Below, piece by piece: positions 33,171-41,740 of a stretch of 64,000 nucleotides of DNA (within the stretch, counting starts at the first letter, position 1; the number at the start of each line of letters is the position of its first letter). This DNA comes from Pseudomonas cedrina subsp. cedrina (GTDB lineage: Bacteria > Pseudomonadota > Gammaproteobacteria > Pseudomonadales > Pseudomonadaceae). The stretch lies in the NCBI RefSeq assembly GCF_001983175.1, contig NZ_MNPW01000004.1:124001-188000 (forward strand), in the 5' to 3' direction. Below the pieces are notes generated by a model. That model did no database searches. It was not told where the DNA came from and saw only the letters and a list, made by a program, of their open reading frames with translations. The position numbers and the translations under genes were made by a program.

Positions 33171-34211
33171 TCAAGGCGCAGGATTCGGATGATCCTTCTG
33201 GATCGCCTCAATCCCTTCCAACACCTCTTTCGACAATGTCAGCTCGGCACTGGCAATATTGCTGTCCAACTGCGCAAGCGACGTCGCGCCAATGATATTG
33301 CTGGTCACAAACGGCTGCTGCGTGACAAACGCCAACGCCATCTGCGCCGGGTCCAAGCCATGTTCGCGTGCCAGCGCCACGTAACGGCTGCACGCCGCTT
33401 CCGACTGCGGGTTGAAGTAGCGGCTGAAGCGGCTGTATTCGGTCAGGCGTGCCTTGGCTGGGCGTGCGCCGCCTTCGTACTTGCCGCTGAGCATGCCGAA
33501 CGCCAGCGGCGAATAGGCCAGCAGACCGCATTGTTCACGTATTGCGACTTCCGCCAGGCCCACTTCGAAACTGCGGTTGAGCAGGTTGTAGGGGTTCTGG
33601 ATCGACACCGCGCGGGGCCAGCCACGGGCTTCGGCCAGGGCCAGGAACTTCATGGTGCCCCACGGCGTTTCGTTGGACAGGCCGATATGGCGGATCTTGC
33701 CGGCCTTGACCTGCTCATCCAGCGCCTCGAGGGTTTCCTCGAGCGGGGTGAGGTCGTCTTCGTCCTTGTGCTTGTAGCTCAATTGGCCGAAGAAGTTGGT
33801 GCTGCGCTCCGGCCAGTGCAGCTGGTAGAGGTCGATCCAGTCGGTCTGCAGGCGCTGGAGGCTGGCGTCGAGTGCCTGGGCGATGTGCTTGCGGTTGTGG
33901 CGCAGGTAGCCGTCGCGGATGTAGTCGATGGTGTTGCCGGGGCCGGCGATCTTGCTGGCGAGGATCCAGTCGGCGCGGTCGCCACGGCTCTTGAAGTAAT
34001 TGCCGATGTAGCGCTCGGTGGTGGCATAGGTGTCGGCCTTGGGCGGCACCGGGTACATTTCGGCCGTGTCGAGGAAGTTGATCCCCGCACCCTTGGCCCG
34101 TTCGATCTGCGCGAAGGCCTCTGCCTCGCTGTTCTGTTCACCCCAGGTCATGGTGCCCAGGGCTATCGCGCTCACGTTCAGATCCGTACGGCCCAGCTGT
34201 CGATAATCCAT
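33171..34211 (-). CDS. Tas-like NADP(H)-dependent aldo/keto reductase
   Basis: Cytosolic aldo/keto reductase of 346 residues, the same length as E. coli Tas. LGTMTWGEQNSEAEA and FLDTAEMYPVPPKADTYATTE near the N-terminus match Tas closely. The tetrad is visible as Asp and Tyr (DTAEMY), Lys (LASKIAG) and His (LYQLHWPER). The start at 34211 has AAGGAG seven bases upstream. Tas suppresses a tyrosine auxotrophy in E. coli; the physiological substrate is unknown. Confidence 0.9.
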   Translation of the reverse strand: MDYRQLGRTDLNVSAIALGTMTWGEQNSEAEAFAQIERAKGAGINFLDTAEMYPVPPKADTYATTERYIGNYFKSRGDRADWILASKIAGPGNTIDYIRDGYLRHNRKHIAQALDASLQRLQTDWIDLYQLHWPERSTNFFGQLSYKHKDEDDLTPLEETLEALDEQVKAGKIRHIGLSNETPWGTMKFLALAEARGWPRAVSIQNPYNLLNRSFEVGLAEVAIREQCGLLAYSPLAFGMLSGKYEGGARPAKARLTEYSRFSRYFNPQSEAACSRYVALAREHGLDPAQMALAFVTQQPFVTSNIIGATSLAQLDSNIASAELTLSKEVLEGIEAIQKDHPNPAP

Positions 34212-34383
34212 CGGGTACTCCTTCAGGGAAAACAATCATAAAAGCAGGTTGAATTTTTTTTCGCAATCTGCATAATTGCCCACCTCTTTCTGCAGTGGAA
34301 GTGATGCGCCGCCTGCCGAAGAATCTTGCCGTTGAACGGACGCGCTGACCCGAGCCCCCGATAGCGTCTGTATCCGGCTGCCT

Positions 34384-34411
34384 TTGACCTTGTCAAAGTA
34401 AGCACTATTCA
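34384..34411 (+). promoter_or_regulatory. Putative rplM-rpsI promoter
   Basis: TTGACC (34384-34389) and TATTCA (34406-34411) are spaced by 16 bp. The predicted transcript would begin near 34418, right at the hairpin CCGCC / GGCGG (34419-34441). Confidence 0.5.
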
Positions 34412-34418
34412 GTAAGAT

Positions 34419-34441
34419 CCGCCGTCTAATTTACAGGGCGG
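34419..34441 (+). other. 5' leader stem of rplM
   Basis: A 5-bp GC stem CCGCC / GGCGG with a 13-nt loop at the predicted 5' end of the transcript, 20 bp before the rplM start. It could protect the mRNA or take part in L13 autoregulation; neither is shown. Confidence 0.35.
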
Positions 34442-34460
34442 CCCCTGAGGCTATTAAAGA

Positions 34461-34889
34461 ATGACAACTTTTACTGCAAAACCGGAAACAGTTCAGCGCG
34501 ACTGGTTTGTCGTCGACGCCGCTGGTCAGACCCTGGGTCGTCTGGCCACTGAAGTCGCCAGCCGTCTGCGTGGCAAGCACAAGCCTGAGTACACCCCTCA
34601 CGTTGACACCGGTGACTACATCGTGATCATCAACGCTGAGCAGGTACGTGTTACCGGCAACAAAGCGCAAGACAAAATGTACTACCGTCACTCCGGTTTC
34701 CCAGGCGGTATCAAGTCTTCCAACTTTGAAGGCCTGATCTCCAAGAAGCCTGAAGCCCCGATCGAAATCGCGGTCAAAGGCATGCTGCCTAAGGGCCCAC
34801 TGGGTCGCGATATGTTTCGCAAGCTGAAAGTCTATGCGGGCGCTGTACACCCTCATGCTGCTCAGCAGCCCCAAGAACTGAAGTTTTAA
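34461..34889 (+). CDS. rplM: 50S ribosomal protein L13
   Basis: A 142-residue large-subunit protein, exactly the normal length. [42 protein letters not shown] and [10 protein letters not shown] are L13 signatures; the end is [12 protein letters not shown]. It leads the rplM-rpsI operon, 14 bp before rpsI. Codon use is that of a highly expressed gene. Confidence 0.98.
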   Translation: MTTFTAKPETVQRDWFVVDAAGQTLGRLATEVASRLRGKHKPEYTPHVDTGDYIVIINAEQVRVTGNKAQDKMYYRHSGFPGGIKSSNFEGLISKKPEAPIEIAVKGMLPKGPLGRDMFRKLKVYAGAVHPHAAQQPQELKF

Positions 34890-34903
34890 CGGAATAGTTC
34901 ATT

Positions 34904-35296
34904 ATGTCGGCGACTCAAAATTACGGCACTGGCCGTCGCAAAACCGCAACCGCACGCGTTTTCCTGCGTCCGGGCACTGGTAACATCTCGATCAACAACC
35001 GCACTCTGGACAACTTCTTCGGCCGCGAAACTGCCCGCATGGTAGTTCGTCAGCCGCTGGAACTGACCGAGACGGTTGAAAAGTTCGACATCTACGTCAC
35101 TGTTATCGGTGGCGGTGTAAGTGGTCAAGCTGGCGCAATCCGCCACGGTATCACTCGCGCGCTGATGCAGTACGACGAAACCCTGCGTGGCGCTCTGCGC
35201 AAAGCTGGCTTCGTGACTCGTGATGCCCGTGAAGTTGAACGTAAGAAAGTCGGTCTGCGTAAAGCGCGTAAGCGTCCGCAGTACTCGAAGCGTTAA
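34904..35296 (+). CDS. rpsI: 30S ribosomal protein S9
   Basis: A 130-residue small-subunit protein. [19 protein letters not shown] begins it, [18 protein letters not shown] is the S9 signature, and the invariant C-terminal tail KRPQYSKR, which reaches the P-site tRNA, is intact. Ends the rplM-rpsI operon with a terminator immediately after. Confidence 0.98.
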   Translation: MSATQNYGTGRRKTATARVFLRPGTGNISINNRTLDNFFGRETARMVVRQPLELTETVEKFDIYVTVIGGGVSGQAGAIRHGITRALMQYDETLRGALRKAGFVTRDAREVERKKVGLRKARKRPQYSKR

Positions 35297-35313
35297 TTCG
35301 CTTTACGTTCCAC

Positions 35314-35352
35314 AAAAACGCCCAGCCTCCTCATGGAGCTGGGCGTTTTTTA
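35314..35352 (+). terminator. Intrinsic terminator of rplM-rpsI
   Basis: AAAACGCCCAGC / GCTGGGCGTTTT, a 12-bp perfect stem followed by a run of T. Confidence 0.92.
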
Positions 35353-35389
35353 TTGCCTGCGATTTATGCATAAAAATCGCCGTGACAAC

Positions 35390-35416
35390 TTGCCACATCC
35401 GTAGACCCCCTATACT
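35390..35416 (+). promoter_or_regulatory. Putative petABC promoter
   Basis: TTGCCA (35390-35395) and TATACT (35411-35416) with a short 15-bp spacer. It predicts a 5' leader of about 140 nt before petA. Confidence 0.45.
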
Positions 35417-35562
35417 ACAAGGCCTGGGGGCTGAGCGCCGGGCAATTCCCTTGTCATACGTGGGGCTTTTCATTACCATTCGGCAAAATTTTTATAAGCA
35501 AAGATTCAATACTTAGTAGACGCCTGATTTAACAGGCCAAAAAGCTGATGGGAGAGGACTGA

Positions 35563-36156
35563 ATGAGCAATGACGGCGTGAATGCAGGCCGGCGTCGCTT
35601 CTTGGTAGCAGCCACATCCGTGGTGGGTGCTGCAGGAGCGGTGGGGGCTGCGGTCCCGTTCGTGGGGTCATGGTTTCCCAGTGCCAAGGCGAAAGCCGCA
35701 GGTGCACCGGTGAAGGTGAATGTCAGCAAGATCGAGCCAGGCCAGCAGATGATTGCTGAATGGCGCGGCCAGCCGGTGTTCATTGTTCGTCGTACCGAGG
35801 AAATCCTGGGGAATCTCAAGAAGATCGAGGGCCAGTTGTCTGACCCCACATCCGAGAAATCCGACCAACCCGCCTACGCCAAGAACGAAGCACGTTCGAT
35901 CAAGCCGGAGATCCTGCTGCTGGTCGGTCTCTGCACTCACCTGGGTTGCTCGCCTACTTTCCGCCCGGAAGTGGCCCCTGTGGATTTGGGCAAGGATTGG
36001 GTCGGCGGCTATTTCTGCCCTTGCCACGGCTCCCACTACGACCTCGCCGGCCGCGTCTACAAGTCCCAGCCTGCGCCTTTGAACTTGCCGGTTCCTCCGC
36101 ACAACTACGAATCTGACGAGATCATTGTCATTGGTCTCGACAAGGAGAACGCGTGA
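35563..36156 (+). CDS. petA: Ubiquinol-cytochrome c reductase, Rieske iron-sulfur subunit
   Basis: Iron-sulfur subunit of the cytochrome bc1 complex (197 residues), moving electrons from ubiquinol to cytochrome c1. The N-terminus has a Tat-like anchor (GRRRFLVAATS, then a hydrophobic helix). The 2Fe-2S cluster ligands are in LCTHLGCSP and CPCHGSHYD, both box motifs intact. Its stop overlaps the petB start. Confidence 0.96.
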   Translation: MSNDGVNAGRRRFLVAATSVVGAAGAVGAAVPFVGSWFPSAKAKAAGAPVKVNVSKIEPGQQMIAEWRGQPVFIVRRTEEILGNLKKIEGQLSDPTSEKSDQPAYAKNEARSIKPEILLLVGLCTHLGCSPTFRPEVAPVDLGKDWVGGYFCPCHGSHYDLAGRVYKSQPAPLNLPVPPHNYESDEIIVIGLDKENA

Positions 36157-37367
36157 TGAGCAAGTTCATGGATTGGGTGGATGCGCGCTTCCCCGCCACT
36201 AAAATGTGGGAAGACCATCTCAGCAAATATTACGCTCCAAAAAACTTCAACTTCTTCTACTTCTTCGGCTCCCTGGCACTGCTGGTGCTGGTCAACCAGA
36301 TCGTTACCGGTGTCTGGCTGACGATGAGCTACACCCCTTCGGCGGAAGAGGCGTTTGCTTCCGTCGAGTACATCATGCGTGACGTCGAGTACGGCTCGAT
36401 CCTGCGCCTGCTGCACTCCACGGGCGCGTCGGCGTTCTTTATCGTCGTCTACCTGCACATGTTCCGTGGCTTGCTCTACGGCTCGTACCAGAAGCCCCGC
36501 GAACTGGTATGGGTCTTCGGCATGCTGATCTATCTGGCGCTGATGGCCGAAGCCTTCATGGGTTACCTGCTGCCATGGGGCCAGATGTCCTACTGGGGCG
36601 CCCAGGTGATCATCTCGCTGTTCGGTGCGATCCCGGTGATCGGCAATGACCTGACCCAGTGGATCCGGGGTGACTACCTGATCTCGGGCATCACCCTGAA
36701 CCGCTTCTTCGCCTTGCACGTGGTGGCCTTGCCCATCGTGATTCTGGGCCTGGTGGTGTTGCACATCCTGGCGCTGCACGAAGTGGGTTCCAACAACCCG
36801 GATGGCGTGGACATCAAGAAGCATAAGGACGAAAACGGCATCCCGCTGGATGGCATTCCCTTCCACCCTTACTACACCGTCAAAGACATCGTCGGCGTAG
36901 TGGTGTTCCTGTTCGTGTTCTGCTCGATCGTGTTCTTTTTCCCGGAGATGGGCGGTTATTTCCTGGAGAAGCCCAACTTCGAACAGGCCAACGCCTTCAA
37001 GACACCCGAGCACATCGCACCGGTCTGGTACTTCACGCCGTTCTACGCGATCTTGCGGGCGATTCCCGACAAGCTCATGGGCGTAATCGCCATGGGCGCG
37101 GCCATTGCGGTGCTGTTCGTGTTGCCTTGGCTCGACCGCAGCCCGGTCAAGTCCATGCGCTACAAAGGCTGGCTGAGCAAGATCTGGCTGTGGGTGTTCT
37201 GCATTGCGTTCGTGATCCTGGGCGTGCTGGGCGTACTGGCGCCGACCCCTGAGCGGACATTGCTGTCGCAGGTCTGCACCTTCCTGTACTTCGCCTACTT
37301 CATTCTGATGCCGTTCTACACCCGGCTCGAGAAGACCAAACCGGTTCCGGAAAGGGTGACTGGCTGA
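36156..37367 (+). CDS. petB: Cytochrome b of the bc1 complex
   Basis: Membrane subunit (403 residues) carrying two b haems and both quinone sites. HSTGASAFFIVVYLHMF and the later LHVVALPIVILGLVVLHILALH hold the haem-ligand histidines spaced as in the family; the Qo-site motif is present as PDKL near residue 305 rather than in the mitochondrial PEWY form. I prefer the ATG at 36156 (AAGGAG eight bases upstream, TGATG overlap with petA); a GTG one codon earlier is possible. Confidence 0.95.
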   Translation: MSKFMDWVDARFPATKMWEDHLSKYYAPKNFNFFYFFGSLALLVLVNQIVTGVWLTMSYTPSAEEAFASVEYIMRDVEYGSILRLLHSTGASAFFIVVYLHMFRGLLYGSYQKPRELVWVFGMLIYLALMAEAFMGYLLPWGQMSYWGAQVIISLFGAIPVIGNDLTQWIRGDYLISGITLNRFFALHVVALPIVILGLVVLHILALHEVGSNNPDGVDIKKHKDENGIPLDGIPFHPYYTVKDIVGVVVFLFVFCSIVFFFPEMGGYFLEKPNFEQANAFKTPEHIAPVWYFTPFYAILRAIPDKLMGVIAMGAAIAVLFVLPWLDRSPVKSMRYKGWLSKIWLWVFCIAFVILGVLGVLAPTPERTLLSQVCTFLYFAYFILMPFYTRLEKTKPVPERVTG

Positions 37368-38143
37368 TGAAAAAGTTATTCGTTGCATTGATGCTTGCGG
37401 CGCTGCCGCTGCTGTCTTTCGCTGCCGAGCACGGCGCGGAGCTGGAAAAAGTCGATATCGACGTGTCGGACAAAGCCGCCATGCAGGACGGTGCACGCAC
37501 CTTTGCCAACTATTGCATGGGCTGCCATAGCGCCAAGTTCCAGCGTTACGAGCGTGTGGCCGACGACCTCGGCATCCCGCATGAAATGATGCTGGAGAAA
37601 CTGGTATTCACCGGCGCCAAGATCGGCGACCACATGAACATCGGCATGAAGCCTGCCGACGCCAAGACCTGGTTCGGCGCGGCACCGCCGGACTTGACCC
37701 TGGTGGCGCGTGTGCGCGGCACCGACTGGCTCTATGGCTACCTGAAATCCTTCTACGAAGACCCGGCGCGCCCCTATGGCGTGAACAACCGCGTGTTCCC
37801 GAATGTCGGCATGCCTAACGTTCTGGTCGGCCTGCAAGGCAAGCAAGTGGTAGGATGTAAGCAGATCCAGGTCGTTGAAGACGGCAAGAAGCAATACGAT
37901 CCGCTGACCGGCACGCCTTTGACCCATGAAGCGTGCGATCAACTGAAGATAGAAACCCCAGGTTCGTTGACAGACGAGCAGTTCGACGCGAAGGTCAAGA
38001 ACCTCGTGACCTTCCTGGCCTACTCGGCCAACCCGGTCAAACTGCAGCACCAGCGCATCGGTACCTATGTGTTGTTGTACCTGGCCTTCTTCTTCGTATT
38101 CGCCTACTTGCTCAAACGCGAATACTGGAAGGATGTGCATTGA
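37367..38143 (+). CDS. petC: Cytochrome c1 of the bc1 complex
   Basis: Periplasmic membrane-anchored c-type cytochrome (258 residues) passing electrons to soluble cytochrome c. Signal peptide MKKLFVALMLAALPLLSFAAE; haem-binding CMGCH near residue 46; the likely axial Met is in NVGMPNVL. A C-terminal membrane anchor (TYVLLYLAFFFVFAYLL) precedes KREYWKDVH. The start overlaps the petB stop as TGATG. Confidence 0.96.
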   Translation: MKKLFVALMLAALPLLSFAAEHGAELEKVDIDVSDKAAMQDGARTFANYCMGCHSAKFQRYERVADDLGIPHEMMLEKLVFTGAKIGDHMNIGMKPADAKTWFGAAPPDLTLVARVRGTDWLYGYLKSFYEDPARPYGVNNRVFPNVGMPNVLVGLQGKQVVGCKQIQVVEDGKKQYDPLTGTPLTHEACDQLKIETPGSLTDEQFDAKVKNLVTFLAYSANPVKLQHQRIGTYVLLYLAFFFVFAYLLKREYWKDVH

Positions 38144-38169
38144 TCCAACCGTAAGCAATTGCTGTTAAT
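38140..38169 (+). promoter_or_regulatory. Putative promoter at the petC stop codon
   Basis: TTGATC (38140-38145) and GTTAAT (38164-38169), 18 bp apart. Transcription would start near 38176, at the base of the long hairpin that follows. Confidence 0.35.
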
Positions 38170-38172
38170 CTT

Positions 38173-38256
38173 GCGCGCCCAGCGGCATCTCTGAATACGT
38201 AGCGATCTGGTTGTACCGGATGCTGCAGAGGTGCTCTCTGGGCGCGCTCGTTTTTG
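38173..38256 (+). terminator. Long structured hairpin with T-tract between petC and sspA
   Basis: The outer stem GCGCGCCCAG / CTGGGCGCGC is continued by an inner stem GCATCTCTG / CAGAGGTGC and a third, imperfect one, and is followed by TCGTTTTTG. It can end petABC transcription. With the promoter at 38140-38169 it could also be an independent RNA of about 80 nt, or an attenuator of sspAB. Confidence 0.6.
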
Positions 38257-38292
38257 AGCTTTCGATAATTTCAACAAGCGAGGAGGACCGCC

Positions 38293-38910
38293 ATGGGCGT
38301 GACCAACCGGTTGGCCTGTTACTCCGACCCCGCCGACCACTATTCCCACCGAGTACGCATCGTGCTCGCAGAGAAGGGTGTCAGCGCCGAGATCATCAGT
38401 GTGGAGGTGGGTCGTCACCCGCCGAAGCTGATCGAAGTGAACCCTTACGGCAGCTTGCCCACCCTGGTCGATCGTGACCTGGCGTTGTGGGAGTCAACCG
38501 TGGTGATGGAATATCTGGATGAGCGTTACCCGCATCCGCCTTTGCTGCCGGTGTACCCGGTGGCACGCGCCAACAGCCGCCTGCTGATCCATCGGATCCA
38601 GCGTGACTGGTGCGGGTTGGTGGATTTGATTCTGGATACGCGCAGCAAAGAAGCCGCACGGGTGCAGGCGCGTAAGGAATTGCGCGAAAGCCTGACCGGC
38701 GTTTCGCCGTTGTTCGCCGATAAACCTTTTTTCCTCAGTGAGGAACAAAGCTTGGTGGATTGCTGCCTATTACCGATACTCTGGCGCTTGCCGATTCTGG
38801 GTATTGAACTGCCGCGGCCGGCCAAGCCGCTGCTTGATTACATGGAGCGCCAGTTTGCGCGTGAGGCTTTCCAGGCGAGTCTGTCTGGCGTCGAACGCGA
38901 TATGCGCTAA
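38293..38910 (+). CDS. sspA: Stringent starvation protein A
   Basis: RNA-polymerase-associated protein with a glutathione S-transferase fold (205 residues). The thioredoxin-like N-terminal domain is [24 protein letters not shown] with [19 protein letters not shown]; the catalytic residue of true GSTs is not conserved. AGGAGG lies eight bases before the start. Paired with sspB 17 bp downstream, following the bc1 operon as in other Pseudomonas. Confidence 0.95.
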   Translation: MGVTNRLACYSDPADHYSHRVRIVLAEKGVSAEIISVEVGRHPPKLIEVNPYGSLPTLVDRDLALWESTVVMEYLDERYPHPPLLPVYPVARANSRLLIHRIQRDWCGLVDLILDTRSKEAARVQARKELRESLTGVSPLFADKPFFLSEEQSLVDCCLLPILWRLPILGIELPRPAKPLLDYMERQFAREAFQASLSGVERDMR

Positions 38911-38927
38911 GGCTTAAGGAGCCGCTG

Positions 38928-39347
38928 ATGAACTCCAGTCGACCTTACCTGGTCCGCGCGCTCTATGAGTGGATTGTGGACAACGATTGCACCCCGCACA
39001 TGCTGGTCAATTCCGAATTTCCTGCGGTTCAGGTACCGCAGGGTTTTGCCAGTGACGGGCAGATTGTATTGAACGTATCGCCCAGCGCCGTGCGCCACCT
39101 GCACATGGACAACGAAGCGGTAAGCTTCGAAGGGCGTTTCGGCGGTGTGCCGCACACCCTGTACGTGCCAATTGGCGCTATCCTCGGCATTTACGCCCGG
39201 GAAAACGGCCAGGGCATGGTGTTCGATCTGGAGTCACCTTTCGAGGATGACGAAACGGTCGAAAGTACAGACGGCGACGATCTGCCGCCGCCGGACTCCG
39301 AGCCACCGCGTCCCAGCGGCCGGCCGAGCCTGAAAGTGGTGAAATAA
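38928..39347 (+). CDS. sspB: ClpXP specificity-enhancing factor SspB
   Basis: Adaptor that delivers ssrA-tagged proteins to ClpXP (139 residues). The SspB fold runs from SSRPYLVRALYEWIVDN to about residue 100. The acidic, flexible linker (EDDETVESTDGDD) and the short C-terminal ClpX-binding tail RPSLKVVK are both visible. AAGGAG precedes the start. Confidence 0.95.
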   Translation: MNSSRPYLVRALYEWIVDNDCTPHMLVNSEFPAVQVPQGFASDGQIVLNVSPSAVRHLHMDNEAVSFEGRFGGVPHTLYVPIGAILGIYARENGQGMVFDLESPFEDDETVESTDGDDLPPPDSEPPRPSGRPSLKVVK

Positions 39348-39371
39348 CCGGCGTTCTCCTCGGAGCGGGCC

Positions 39372-39407
39372 AAAAAAATGCCTCGACCTGTGTCGGGGTA
39401 TTTTTTT
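39372..39407 (+). terminator. Intrinsic terminator of sspAB
   Basis: The stem CCTCGAC / GTCGGGG with loop CTGT is flanked by seven A on the left and seven T on the right. Confidence 0.9.
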
Positions 39408-39505
39408 GCGCGCAGGATATGCATGAAAGTCGTGCCTGGACGGTGATCGTACAACAGCCATGGGCTATGATGCGTGCTCAAGTTCGCCGAGAAAAATGGA
39501 TCACC

Positions 39506-40255
39506 ATGGATAACGCCGCCACCGCCCCTCGTCTTCCCCGCAAGCGCCGCAGCCTTGCCCAGGAATTGGTCACGGTGTTGTCCGAACAGATCCGCGACGG
39601 CCAGCTCAAGCGTGGCGACAAACTGCCCACCGAGTCGGCGATCATGGAGGCCCATGGGGTCAGCCGAACCGTGGTGCGTGAAGCCATCTCACGCTTGCAG
39701 GCGGCGGGGCAGGTGGAGACGCGGCACGGTATCGGCACCTTTGTGCTGGATACGCCAAGCCCAAGCGGTTTCCGCATCGATCCGGCCACGGTGGTGACCT
39801 TGCGGGATGTGCTGGCGATTCTGGAATTGCGGATCAGCCTGGAAGTGGAGTCCGCCGGTTTGGCCGCCTTGCGCCGCAGTGACGAACAACTGGCCGCCAT
39901 GCGTGCAGCACTCGATGCCCTGAATGAAAGCGCGGCGCACGCAGGCGATGCGGTGGCCTCCGACTTTGCGTTCCACCTGGAAATTGCACTGTCCACCGGC
40001 AACCGCTACTTCACCGACATCATGACCCATCTGGGCACCAGCATTATTCCGCGCACCCGCCTGAATTCGGCGCGCCTGGCCCATGATGACCAGCAGCACT
40101 ACATGGGGCGCCTGAGCCGCGAGCACGAAGAAATTTATGAGGCGATTGCGCGCCAAGATTCGGATGCGGCGCGGGCGGCGATGCGGCTGCATTTGACAAA
40201 TAGTCGGGAGAGGCTGCGCCATGCCCATGAAGAGGCGGAGGCGCAGCGCTCCTAG
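39506..40255 (+). CDS. FadR-subfamily GntR regulator, probable galactarate regulator
   Basis: DNA-binding regulator of 249 residues. The winged helix is about 16-80 (LPTESAIMEAHGVSRTVVREAISRL, VETRHGIGTFV), followed by an all-helical FCD ligand domain with its metal-site residues (Asp/His in SDFAFHLEIALSTGN and the later HEEIYEAI and MRLHLTNS). Its position at the head of the galactarate genes suggests that a sugar-diacid intermediate is the inducer. The start at 39506 gives MDNAATAPRLPRKRR; earlier in-frame ATGs would overlap the presumed promoter. Confidence 0.88.
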   Translation: MDNAATAPRLPRKRRSLAQELVTVLSEQIRDGQLKRGDKLPTESAIMEAHGVSRTVVREAISRLQAAGQVETRHGIGTFVLDTPSPSGFRIDPATVVTLRDVLAILELRISLEVESAGLAALRRSDEQLAAMRAALDALNESAAHAGDAVASDFAFHLEIALSTGNRYFTDIMTHLGTSIIPRTRLNSARLAHDDQQHYMGRLSREHEEIYEAIARQDSDAARAAMRLHLTNSRERLRHAHEEAEAQRS

Positions 40256-40264
40256 AAAAGCTTG

Positions 40265-40456
40265 TCAGGCTGGATCCAGTTCGAACTCAACACCGGTGAC
40301 CACATCGTTCTCTGAGTAAAACGTTTTTTTCGTGACGACAAAAAGATGCCCATCTTGGTTGATGTGGTCGCCTTTATTGGGCAGCTCGCTGATGTCGACG
40401 TTTGAGGTGCTGTTCTTGTTGGGGCTTTTGAATTTGGCCGCGATTTTAGTCGCCAT
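40265..40456 (-). CDS. Small hypothetical protein (63 aa)
   Basis: Not recognised. A soluble 63-residue product with a lysine-rich N-terminus (MATKIAAKFKSPNKNSTS) and an acidic end (GVEFELDPA). The strand-rich middle, GDHINQDGHLFVVTKKTFY, suggests a small beta-fold. A good ribosome site (GAGG, eight bases before ATG) argues that it is real. It lies convergent to the regulator gene, interrupting the galactarate cluster on the other strand, and its base composition is lower in GC than its neighbours. Confidence 0.6.
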   Translation of the reverse strand: MATKIAAKFKSPNKNSTSNVDISELPNKGDHINQDGHLFVVTKKTFYSENDVVTGVEFELDPA

Positions 40457-40775
40457 GATTTAACCTCATTGAGCAGGAAGAAATGTGAGTAAGTACCCGC
40501 ACGCCTAGTGCGGGCCCAGTCACGTTAGGTCGGCCGCAAATGTGGCGATACTGTCAGAATTCACAGTCCTGACGAACGGCTTAACAGGTCCGCATGTTCC
40601 CGCTCGTTCTCCCGACGGATTTCCAGGCTCATACAGACACGACTCAACACCCCCCAAAAGTGAAGACTGACGATTTGCAGTTGACGAATCTTTTTATAGT
40701 TGTACGATGACGTACGACATCATCAAACCAACAATAACCTTTCGACAGAAAGTCTTTACCCAGGGTGTTCGAATA
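40457..40775. promoter_or_regulatory. kdgD control region: promoter with overlapping operator
   Basis: This 319-bp gap has no gene. TTGACG (40681-40686) and TACGAT (40703-40708), 16 bp apart, make a plausible promoter. The -10 box is part of a symmetrical GTACG-ATGA-CGTAC motif (40702-40715), followed by a further GTACGACAT, which fits a binding site for the FadR-type regulator encoded next door. A short palindrome CCGCACGCCTAGTGCGG lies near 40500. Confidence 0.5.
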
Positions 40776-41687
40776 ATGAATCCACAAGAACTGAAGTCCA
40801 TCCTTTCCCACGGTCTGCTGTCTTTCCCCGTGACCGATTTCAATGCCCAAGGTGATTTTCACCAGGCGGGCTACATCAAGCGCCTGGAATGGCTGGCCCC
40901 GTATGGCGCCACCGCCTTGTTCGCTGCCGGCGGCACCGGTGAGTTTTTCTCCCTCGCCGCCAGCGAATACTCCCAGGTGGTGAAAACCGCCGTCGATACC
41001 TGCGCCACCAGCGTGCCGATCCTGGCCGGCGTGGGCGGTGCGACCCGCCAGGCTATCGAGTATGCCCAGGAAGCCGAGCGCCTCGGTGCCAAGGGCCTGC
41101 TGTTGCTGCCGCACTACCTGACCGAAGCCAGCCAGGACGGCGTTGCCGCCCATGTTGAAGCCGTGTGCAAGTCGGTCAAGATCGGCGTTGTGGTCTACAA
41201 CCGCAACGTTTGCCGCCTGACCGCGCCGCTGCTGGAACGCCTGGCCGAGCGCTGCCCGAACCTGATCGGCTACAAGGATGGCCTGGGTGATATCGAGTTG
41301 ATGGTGTCGATCCGCCGTCGCCTCGGCGACCGTTTCAGCTACCTTGGCGGCCTGCCGACCGCAGAGGTTTACGCCGCTGCCTACAAGGCCTTGGGCGTGC
41401 CGGTGTATTCCTCGGCGGTGTTCAACTTCATCCCGAAAACCGCGATGGACTTCTACCACGCGATCGCTCGCGAAGATCACGCCACCGTCGGCAAGATCAT
41501 CGATGACTTCTTCCTGCCGTACCTGGACATTCGTAACCGCAAGGCCGGGTACGCCGTGAGCATCGTCAAAGCCGGTGCGAAAATCGCAGGTTATGACGCC
41601 GGCCCCGTGCGTACGCCGCTGACCGACCTGCTGCCGGAAGAATACGAAGCCCTGGCCGCGCTGATCGACAAGCAAGGCCCGCAATAA
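40776..41687 (+). CDS. kdgD: 5-dehydro-4-deoxyglucarate dehydratase
   Basis: Cytosolic class I aldolase-fold enzyme (303 residues) that dehydrates and decarboxylates 5-keto-4-deoxyglucarate to 2,5-dioxopentanoate. The Schiff-base lysine is in [10 protein letters not shown], the YNRN motif in [11 protein letters not shown], and the GTGE substrate loop in [12 protein letters not shown]. The start at 40776 gives [10 protein letters not shown] and the usual length of 303. Second step of the pathway here, downstream of GarD. Confidence 0.94.
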   Translation: MNPQELKSILSHGLLSFPVTDFNAQGDFHQAGYIKRLEWLAPYGATALFAAGGTGEFFSLAASEYSQVVKTAVDTCATSVPILAGVGGATRQAIEYAQEAERLGAKGLLLLPHYLTEASQDGVAAHVEAVCKSVKIGVVVYNRNVCRLTAPLLERLAERCPNLIGYKDGLGDIELMVSIRRRLGDRFSYLGGLPTAEVYAAAYKALGVPVYSSAVFNFIPKTAMDFYHAIAREDHATVGKIIDDFFLPYLDIRNRKAGYAVSIVKAGAKIAGYDAGPVRTPLTDLLPEEYEALAALIDKQGPQ

Positions 41688-41695
41688 CTATCTAT

Positions 41696-41723
41696 AAGGC
41701 CGCTGAGCAATCAGCGGCCTTTT
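41696..41723 (+). terminator. Terminator-like hairpin between kdgD and the semialdehyde dehydrogenase
   Basis: AAGGCCGCTGA / TCAGCGGCCTT, an 11-bp perfect stem followed by TT. It lies within the likely operon and would reduce read-through to the genes downstream. Confidence 0.7.
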
Positions 41724-41740
41724 GCGTCAGGAGAAGATTC

